6,158 nt of DNA. It comes from CAIODY01 sp041192505 (lineage in GTDB: Bacteria > Bacteroidota > Bacteroidia > Chitinophagales > CAIODY01). The DNA is taken from contig JBEEMV010000207.1 of assembly GCA_041192505.1 (NCBI GenBank), positions 1-6,158 of the forward strand, in the 5' to 3' direction. Position 1 is the stretch's first letter. Each line of letters starts with the position of its first letter. The notes beneath the pieces are model-generated. The model had not been told where the DNA came from, made no database searches, and saw only the letters and a program-made list of their open reading frames with translations. This document shows, in pieces, positions 1 to 4,168 of the stretch. The translations under genes and the position numbers were made by a program.

Positions 1-17
1 TATCTAAAAAAAATTAA

Positions 18-1943
18 TTAAAAAAACCAAATGTGAAAAATTCTCATCAGGTTTAAACCTAATATAATGGCAATAGCACATACCATCATAAAAATGTAAG
101 ACCCTATAAAACCATTCTGAACATATTTTAATGTAGTGCCGCTCCAGGTAACTAATTTACCTGTCATAAATACTAAACCATCTACCACTTTATTATCAAA
201 GTATTGCTGCCATAATTTCGAAGCTGCCATAGTAGGTTTTACAAATAAAAATTCATAGGCTTCATCTACATAATATTTGTTTTCTAACACTTTGCCAATG
301 CCAGTGTATGGCTGCTGAAAGGGATTTGAAATCCCTTGCTCATGAGTTACGGATTTCAAATCCGCAACAACTACAAATTTCTTTTTAGTAATAAAATAAA
401 TAATTGCCAAGCCAATAATAGTTGCTACCAACATGATAATACCAAACATACCTTCTTCGTGTTCGGCTTTTGTGGCAACAATGCTACTTAAAAAGTTATT
501 CAAATATGGATGTCCGTGAACCATTTCGGGCAATTGAAAAGCACCACCCAATAAACTTAATACAGCCAAAATAATTAATGGCAAAGTCATAGTTGTAGGC
601 GATTCGTGCAAATGATGTTCTTGTTCATGTGTGCCTCTAAACGTACCGAAGAAAGTTAAAAAATATAGTCGCAACATATAAAAAATAGTCATCAAAGCGG
701 CAATTACTGCTAATGCAAAATAGATTTTATTATGATTATAAACCGCTACTAAAATTTCATCTTTAGAAACAAAACCACTTGTAAATGGAAAGCCAACAAT
801 AGCTAAAACACCAATGGTAAATGTCCAGAAAGTAATAGGGATTTTCTTTGCCAAGCCCCCCATTTTTGTAATGTCTTGTTCGCCACTCATAGCATGTATC
901 ACCGAGCCTGCGCCCAAGAACAATAAGGCTTTAAAAAATGCATGTGTCATTAAATGAAACATACCGCTGGTAAATGCACCAACGCCTAATGCTAAAAACA
1001 TGTACCCCAACTGACTAACTGTAGAGTAAGCCAATACTTTTTTAATATCTTTTTGATAAATAGCAATTGAGCCTGCAAACAAGGCTGTAGCTAAACCAAT
1101 GATGGCAATAAATTCCATGGTGAATGGTGCCAACGAAAAGAAAACATTGCTACGCACAATCATGTAAATACCTGCTGTAACCATTGTTGCTGCATGTATC
1201 AATGCCGATACTGGCGTAGGACCAGCCATTGCATCAGGCAACCAAGTGTATAAAGGTAATTGTGCTGATTTGCCCATTGCACCTACAAACAAACACATTG
1301 TAATCATCACTAATGATGGTGCAGGAATGGAAGCAAAATTGAACGACATTACAGTAGCATATTCTAAACTTCCTACATATTGATACAAGCCAAACATACC
1401 CATTAAAAATCCTAAATCGCCAATACGATTCATGATGAATGCTTTTTTTGCAGCATTATTATATTCCTGATTTTTAAACCAAAAACCGATTAATAAATAC
1501 GAACATAAGCCTACGCCTTCCCATCCAAAAAACATTAATAAATAGCTGGCTCCCATTACCAATGTGAGCATGCTGAATACAAATAAATTTAAGTACGCAA
1601 AGAATTTATGATAGCCAGCATCATCATGCATATAACCAATAGAATAAACATGAATTAAAAAACCAATACCTGTAATGATGCACATCATCATTAAACTTAA
1701 ATGATCTATTTGCAAAGCCACCTCGGCTTTAAAATTTCCTATTTCAAAAAAATTAAATAAATGAGTAGTAAAAGTGGCATCTTTAAAAAGCAAAGCCAAT
1801 GTGCCTACAAATGAAGCCAACAAAGCGCCGCTACCAATAATACCAATTAGTGATTTAGATAAATTCTTACCAAACAATCCATTGATTAAAAAACCAACAA
1901 ATGGCGAAAGAAGAATAAGTATGCTGATGATTTCGAGTTTCAT
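18..1943 (-). CDS. nuoL: NADH-quinone oxidoreductase subunit L (complex I antiporter-like proton pump subunit)
   Basis: NuoL is the distal antiporter-like subunit of the complex I membrane arm and takes part in proton translocation coupled to quinone reduction. The 641-residue product is highly hydrophobic, with many transmembrane helices, and is slightly longer than E. coli NuoL (613). Expected functional residues are visible: E142 in GWEGVGLCSYL, K225 in GAMGKSAQLP, H250 in SALIHAATMV, H334 and K338 in THAFFKALLF, and K394-D395 in SGFVSKDEI. The C-terminal part keeps the NKYYVDEAYEF segment (about 555-565) that precedes the lateral helix and last membrane anchor. The ATG at 1943 has no Shine-Dalgarno, but the N-terminus (MKLEIISILILLSPFVGFL) fits the family start. 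It is last of the visible nuoIJKL series, 79 bp after nuoK; nuoM would be expected beyond the window edge. Oddity: residues 527-541 are encoded by a palindromic element (see 322-363). Identification is firm. Confidence 0.97.
   Translation of the reverse strand: MKLEIISILILLSPFVGFLINGLFGKNLSKSLIGIIGSGALLASFVGTLALLFKDATFTTHLFNFFEIGNFKAEVALQIDHLSLMMMCIITGIGFLIHVYSIGYMHDDAGYHKFFAYLNLFVFSMLTLVMGASYLLMFFGWEGVGLCSYLLIGFWFKNQEYNNAAKKAFIMNRIGDLGFLMGMFGLYQYVGSLEYATVMSFNFASIPAPSLVMITMCLFVGAMGKSAQLPLYTWLPDAMAGPTPVSALIHAATMVTAGIYMIVRSNVFFSLAPFTMEFIAIIGLATALFAGSIAIYQKDIKKVLAYSTVSQLGYMFLALGVGAFTSGMFHLMTHAFFKALLFLGAGSVIHAMSGEQDITKMGGLAKKIPITFWTFTIGVLAIVGFPFTSGFVSKDEILVAVYNHNKIYFALAVIAALMTIFYMLRLYFLTFFGTFRGTHEQEHHLHESPTTMTLPLIILAVLSLLGGAFQLPEMVHGHPYLNNFLSSIVATKAEHEEGMFGIIMLVATIIGLAIIYFITKKKFVVVADLKSVTHEQGISNPFQQPYTGIGKVLENKYYVDEAYEFLFVKPTMAASKLWQQYFDNKVVDGLVFMTGKLVTWSGTTLKYVQNGFIGSYIFMMVCAIAIILGLNLMRIFHIWFF
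322..363. repeat. 42-bp nested palindromic element, in frame inside nuoL
   Basis: Two 13-bp units, GGATTTGAAATCC (322-334) and GGATTTCAAATCC (351-363), are each inverted-symmetric around one central base and are reverse complements of each other. Between them lies an 8-bp palindrome CTCATGAG (339-346). The whole 42 bp therefore folds as one long inverted repeat: 21-nt arms 322-342 and 343-363 match at 18 of 21 positions. The local symmetry extends to GGG..CCC at 321-335 and CGG..CCG at 350-364. The length is a multiple of three, and the element encodes NuoL residues 527-541 (ADLKSVTHEQ then GISNP) without a stop. These lie in the variable linker just before the conserved GKVLENKYYVDE segment. 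I recall similar GCGGATTTGAAATCCGC-like repeats between genes in Bacteroidota genomes, but copy number cannot be checked here. Confidence 0.85.
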
Positions 1944-1957
1944 TATTTATTATTTAG

Positions 1958-2020
1958 TTCCTTCGCTGCGCTCAGGATGACGGCTTCGAGCTAATGTCAT
2001 GCTGAGGTACGAAGCATCTG
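1958..2020. repeat. Imperfect inverted repeat filling the nuoK-nuoL spacer
   Basis: Most of the 79-bp gap between nuoK and nuoL is an imperfect hairpin. CTTCG (1961-1965), CTCAG (1971-1975) and ATGAC (1977-1981) pair with GTCAT (1996-2000), CTGAG (2002-2006) and CGAAG (2010-2014). There is one C-C mismatch, one internal loop, and a 14-nt loop at 1982-1995. Both halves resemble dispersed intergenic repeats that I recall from Bacteroidota and other bacteria, of the types GTCATCCTGAGCGCAGCGAAGG and GATGCTTCGTACCTCAGCATGACA. It lies in the transcribed part of the operon, so the nuo mRNA should carry this stem-loop. It could affect transcript stability or the nuoK/nuoL ratio, but no T-run follows it and it is not called a terminator. 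Confidence 0.7.
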
Positions 2021-2022
2021 GT

Positions 2023-2331
2023 TTACCATTTTAATTTATTAGCTACATTAATATCAATGCTTCGGGTATTTCTGTAAATCATTACAATAATAGCTAAGCC
2101 CACAGCCACTTCGGCGGCGGCTACTGTCATAATAAAAAACACAAACATTTGTCCTGCGGCATCGCCTAATTTTGCACTAAATGCTACCAACATTAAGTTT
2201 ACAGCATTCAACATTAGTTCAATACACATAAAAATAATAATGGCGTTTCTTCTTGTCATTACACCTACCACACCTATTACAAATAGTGCAAGCGATAAGT
2301 AAATGTAGTTATCAATAAATATTTCTTTCAT
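2023..2331 (-). CDS. nuoK: NADH-quinone oxidoreductase subunit K
   Basis: NuoK is the small three-helix membrane subunit of complex I, homologous to MrpC and mitochondrial ND4L; it helps form the proton path between the quinone site and the antiporter-like subunits. At 102 residues it matches the usual length of about 100. Three hydrophobic helices are visible at about 8-25, 30-52 and 62-86. The two buried glutamates expected in the family are present: E38 in CIELMLNAVNLML and E74 in AAAEVAVGLAIIV, corresponding to E36 and E72 of E. coli. The start at 2331 gives the typical short polar N-terminus MKEIFIDNY; no Shine-Dalgarno is seen (the upstream sequence is A/T-rich). It sits between nuoJ (152-bp gap full of repeats) and nuoL (79-bp gap with a hairpin), on the same strand. 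The call is secure. Confidence 0.97.
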   Translation of the reverse strand: MKEIFIDNYIYLSLALFVIGVVGVMTRRNAIIIFMCIELMLNAVNLMLVAFSAKLGDAAGQMFVFFIMTVAAAEVAVGLAIIVMIYRNTRSIDINVANKLKW

Positions 2332-2350
2332 TGTTAAAATTTTTGTTTCC

Positions 2351-2378
2351 CACAGATTTCACAGATTTTCGCTGATTT
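2351..2378. repeat. Tandem CACAGATTT repeat fragment in the nuoJ-nuoK spacer
   Basis: CACAGATTT occurs twice back to back (2351-2359 and 2360-2368) and is followed by a diverged third unit, CGCTGATTT (2370-2378). The minus-strand reading is of the form AATCTGTGAAATCTGTGGG, which I recall as a dispersed intergenic motif in many Bacteroidota genomes. That recollection is unverified here. It lies immediately upstream of nuoK, inside the transcribed operon. Confidence 0.6.
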
Positions 2379-2438
2379 TTTTCGCTTGCGTTCCGAAAAT
2401 TCAGAACTCTGTTTTCTTTGGTTTTAATTCTTGTATTT

Positions 2439-2454
2439 CTATGTTGCTATGTGG
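2439..2454. repeat. Tandem CTATGTKG repeat in the nuoJ-nuoK spacer
   Basis: CTATGTTG (2439-2446) is followed directly by CTATGTGG (2447-2454), one mismatch in eight. The minus strand reads ACCACATAGCAACATAGAAAT, resembling another dispersed Bacteroidota motif I recall (ACCACATAGAAACATAG). Its sequence is unrelated to the neighbouring tandem repeats at 2351-2378 and 2476-2501, so the spacer is a mosaic. Confidence 0.55.
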
Positions 2455-2475
2455 TAAAATGTATTTGTATTTAAT

Positions 2476-2501
2476 TTAGCACATTAGCAAATTATCACAT
2501 T
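2476..2501. repeat. Two-unit direct repeat overlapping the nuoJ stop codon
   Basis: TTAGCACATT (2476-2485) and TTATCACATT (2492-2501) form a direct repeat with a 16-bp period and one mismatch. On the minus strand it reads AATGTGATAATTTGCTAATG followed by TGCTAA, and the nuoJ stop codon TAA (2486-2484) lies inside it. The repeat therefore encodes the last five residues of NuoJ (N183-V-I-I-C187) and the stop. The family is one I recall as dispersed between Bacteroidota genes; copy number cannot be checked here. Confidence 0.6.
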
Positions 2502-3047
2502 GCTCTTTTCTTTTCTTCCCAACACCACAGCGCCAATCATAGCACTTAATATTAAAATAGAAATTATCTCGAACGGAAAAACATATTGTGTAAATAATAC
2601 TTGTCCTAAATTTTTTATCAATCCAATATTTGAATGATTAGGAAATTGCATGGGCGCATTATTCAAAATTGGATTTTGAAATGCATCATTTGTTAAACTG
2701 CTTATTTGCATTGATTTGTGTAACGATGCTGTAAGCAACAATAAAATAGTACCACCTACAATGGCTGATGAAAATTTTACCAAATTACTTTTCATGGTTT
2801 CGCTGCTCGAATTAAGATTGAGCAACATAATAGTAAATAGGAACAAAACCATGATGGCGCCTGCATAAACTATCATTTGTACCACAGCTAAAAACTGTGC
2901 GTTTAACAACACATAATTGGCGGCAATGGTAAACATAGTAAGCACCAAATACAAACAACTGTGAATTGGATTTTTGGCTGAAATTACCAATATGGCAAAC
3001 ATTACGGCTAAAAAAGCCAGAAAGTAAAATATATAAGATGGTATCAT
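2484..3047 (-). CDS. nuoJ: NADH-quinone oxidoreductase subunit J
   Basis: NuoJ is the complex I membrane subunit homologous to mitochondrial ND6; it lies between the quinone-binding module and the pumping subunits. The 187-residue product has about five transmembrane helices. The diagnostic segment QMIVYAGAIMVLFLF (57-71) contains Y61 and G63, matching the TM3 region of the family. Near the C-terminus, YVFPFEIISILILSAM (155-170) and GAVVLGRKEK (172-181) also match the usual NuoJ ending. The loop at about 110-150 is polar and variable. The start ATG (3047-3045) overlaps the nuoI stop TGA (3046-3044) as ATGA, so translational coupling with nuoI is likely. After the family-like GAVVLGRKEK the chain ends in S-N-V-I-I-C; the last five of these are encoded by a small repeat (2476-2501), so the original C-terminus was probably replaced or extended. 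Overall identification is secure. Confidence 0.95.
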   Translation of the reverse strand: MIPSYIFYFLAFLAVMFAILVISAKNPIHSCLYLVLTMFTIAANYVLLNAQFLAVVQMIVYAGAIMVLFLFTIMLLNLNSSSETMKSNLVKFSSAIVGGTILLLLTASLHKSMQISSLTNDAFQNPILNNAPMQFPNHSNIGLIKNLGQVLFTQYVFPFEIISILILSAMIGAVVLGRKEKSNVIIC

Positions 3048-3577
3048 TTGTTGGCTTGTAATTGTGCTCTTACTTGTTGATGATTATCGGTTAATGGCAC
3101 TAGCAATCTATCTTTGCCATATATAAAATCTTTACGTTCGAAACTGGCTGGGGCTGGCGTTGTTTCTAAAAAGATAGCTTCTTTTGGGCAAGCTTCTTCG
3201 CAAAAACCACAGAAAATACAACGCAACATATTTATCTCATAAGTGGCTGCATATTTTTCTTCACGATATAAATTTTCTTCGCCTTTTTCTCTTTCGGCTG
3301 CTACCATGGTAATGGCTTCGGCTGGGCAACTAACAGCACACAAACCGCAAGCGGTGCATCGTTCGGCTCCTTTTTCATCTCGTTTTAATTCGTGTAAACC
3401 ACGAAAAACAGGACTAAACGGACGTTGAACTTCGGGGTATTGAACCGTTGCTTTTTTCTTAAATAAATGTTTAATGGTAATAACCATACCACCAAAAATG
3501 GCAGGCAGATACATACGTTCCCAAATGTTCATGGGCGTTTGTTCTATTACTTTTTTTCTATTGCTTAAATTGTACAT
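3044..3577 (-). CDS. nuoI: NADH-quinone oxidoreductase subunit I (two [4Fe-4S] ferredoxin-like subunit)
   Basis: NuoI is the peripheral-arm subunit carrying clusters N6a and N6b, which relay electrons from the hydrophilic arm toward NuoB and quinone. Both binding motifs are complete: C74-x2-C77-x2-C80-x3-C84-P in CTACGLCAVSCP, and C120-x2-C123-x2-C126-x3-C130-P in CIFCGFCEEACP. The N-terminal stretch with IFGGMVITIKHLFKKK (27-42) is the amphipathic membrane-contact helix usual in this subunit, and YPEVQRPFSPVFRGLH is a family segment. At 177 residues the length is normal. The ATG at 3577 is preferred over the internal M16 because MYNLSNRKK is family-like and a TAnnTTTG box lies 17 bp upstream; there is no Shine-Dalgarno. 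It overlaps nuoJ by 4 nt. Unusually, nuoH is not upstream: the next gene is divergent and 591 bp away, so nuoI appears to head its own transcription unit. Confidence 0.97.
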   Translation of the reverse strand: MYNLSNRKKVIEQTPMNIWERMYLPAIFGGMVITIKHLFKKKATVQYPEVQRPFSPVFRGLHELKRDEKGAERCTACGLCAVSCPAEAITMVAAEREKGEENLYREEKYAATYEINMLRCIFCGFCEEACPKEAIFLETTPAPASFERKDFIYGKDRLLVPLTDNHQQVRAQLQANK

Positions 3578-3594
3578 GCTGAAAATTAGGATGG

Positions 3595-3602
3595 CAAAAA
3601 TA
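3595..3602 (-). promoter_or_regulatory. Putative -7 promoter box for nuoI
   Basis: The minus strand reads TATTTTTG, fitting the Bacteroidota sigma-factor -7 consensus TAnnTTTG, and ends 17 nt before the nuoI ATG. A -33-like element is only weakly present (TTTTC at about 3625-3621). If used, transcription would start about 10 nt before the start codon. This supports nuoI as the first gene of its unit, but such boxes are common by chance in AT-rich DNA. Confidence 0.45.
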
Positions 3603-3683
3603 ACATAAGAAACTGAAAAAGAAAATAGAATTGAAAGGAAGTTAGTACGATTTAATACAGATTAAGCGATGGAAAGTTGAATA

Positions 3684-3730
3684 TGGTTCGACAAGCTCAC
3701 CATGACGGTCATGGTGAGCTTGATGAACCA
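3684..3730. repeat. 47-bp near-perfect palindrome (REP-like hairpin)
   Basis: The 22-nt arms 3684-3705 and 3709-3730 are complementary at 20 of 22 positions around a CGG loop (3706-3708). The inner 14 bp (CAAGCTCACCATGA with TCATGGTGAGCTTG) and outer 6 bp (TGGTTC with GAACCA) pair perfectly, separated by a 2-bp mismatch. It lies between divergent genes, so it is not a terminator of either. TTCGACAAGCTCA-type palindromes are known to me as REP-like dispersed elements mobilised by RAYT (REP-associated tyrosine) transposases in other bacteria. No transposase is in this window, so it is best read as a non-autonomous copy. Confidence 0.8.
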
Positions 3731-3766
3731 CTGATAAACTAAAAAGTTATAAGTTACTTGTCATTG

Positions 3767-3825
3767 GTTATTAGTAAATACAACTGCATTTACTCCCGAA
3801 ACTTCAAAATGGGATAACTAATAAC
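3767..3825. repeat. Nested inverted repeats
   Basis: GTTATTAGT (3767-3775) and ACTAATAAC (3817-3825) form a perfect 9-bp inverted repeat. Overlapping the left arm is a second palindrome: AGTAAATACA (3773-3782) and TGCATTTACT (3785-3794) pair with one mismatch around AC. A short TCCC (3794-3797) and GGGA (3811-3814) pair also occurs inside. The arrangement resembles a small palindromic mobile or repeat unit. No gene is encoded, and a role as operator is not supported. Confidence 0.5.
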
Positions 3826-3958
3826 GAATAATTTTTCTGTTTTTGATTTGCTGCGGAATTTAGATTTAATAGCTAATTAATAATTTGTTTGTGCTCTTCT
3901 AAAAAAATCATCTTATTAAATTCAAGTTACAAAAAACTTAGTATTGATTGAGGCTGAA

Positions 3959-4128
3959 AGTCCTGTAAGGACTACATATCGGTAAAAAATAATTCACAAA
4001 CATGATTTCAAGTCTCGTAGAGACGATATAATTTCAGGCATTTATTTCATTGAATATTTCGTCCCTCTATGACTTTTTGGTGCCGTTATTTATTTATTTT
4101 TCACTGAGTATATAGTCCCTCTGTGACT
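3959..4128. repeat. Array of four degenerate GTC-hairpin motifs about 52 bp apart
   Basis: Four motifs recur with near-constant phase. AGTCCTGTAAGGACT (3959-3973) is a perfect 6-bp stem with loop GTA. GTCTCGTAGAGAC (4012-4024) is a perfect 5-bp stem, also with loop GTA. GTCCCTCTATGAC (4061-4073) and AGTCCCTCTGTGACT (4114-4128) are similar but with decayed stems. The GTC starts are at 3960, 4012, 4061 and 4115, giving spacings of 52, 49 and 54. The linkers are AT-rich and only loosely alike. This looks like a decayed tandem array of a small repeat unit ending about 40 bp before the glycosyltransferase start codon. Confidence 0.6.
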
Positions 4129-4155
4129 GAATTACAAACCACCAAACAAATTACC

Positions 4156-4163
4156 TACATTTG
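4156..4163 (+). promoter_or_regulatory. Putative -7 promoter box for the glycosyltransferase gene
   Basis: TACATTTG matches the Bacteroidota -7 consensus TAnnTTTG exactly and ends only 5 nt before the ATG at 4169. A -33 element is weak (TTAC at 4132-4135, 20 bp upstream). With normal spacing from box to start site, the transcript would begin at or almost at the start codon, so the mRNA would be leaderless or nearly so. This agrees with the absence of a Shine-Dalgarno sequence. Confidence 0.55.
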
Positions 4164-4168
4164 CGCCC

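Larger units (their letters stand above)
3578..4168. other. 591-bp repeat-rich divergent intergenic region
   Basis: No convincing gene or RNA gene was found between nuoI (leftward) and the glycosyltransferase gene (rightward). The region holds a promoter-like box for nuoI (3595-3602), a 47-bp near-perfect hairpin (3684-3730), nested inverted repeats (3767-3825), four hairpin-like motifs spaced about 52 bp apart (3959-4128), and a promoter-like box at 4156-4163. The stretch 3831-3950 is plain AT-rich sequence in which I see nothing definable. Much of the region looks like accumulated small repeats rather than regulatory sequence. Confidence 0.75.

Noticed and set aside
1..17. Possible start of nuoM at the left edge
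   Set aside because: The 17 bases after the nuoL stop contain no start codon on the minus strand; nuoM is expected outside the window but cannot be called.
1774..1980. 68-codon open frame on the plus strand opposite the start of nuoL
   Set aside because: It lies antisense to well-conserved NuoL coding sequence and has no family resemblance.
2395..2416. Hairpin GAAAA-TT-CAGA/TCTG-TTTTC as a terminator between nuoJ and nuoK
   Set aside because: The stem is short, AT-rich and bulged, and no T-run follows on the minus strand; probably chance or part of the repeat mosaic.
3243..3428. 61-codon open frame on the plus strand opposite nuoI
   Set aside because: It is antisense to the cysteine-motif region of nuoI; the frame is open because of codon bias in the real gene.
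3530..3532. Alternative nuoI start at internal methionine 16
   Set aside because: The upstream residues MYNLSNRKK fit the family N-terminus, and a promoter-like box is correctly placed for the longer form.
3684..3730. Rho-independent terminator
   Set aside because: The hairpin sits between the 5' ends of divergent genes and has no T-run on either side.
3959..4128. CRISPR array
   Set aside because: The repeated motifs are only 13-15 bp and differ from each other, spacers are AT-rich and loosely similar, and no cas genes are present.
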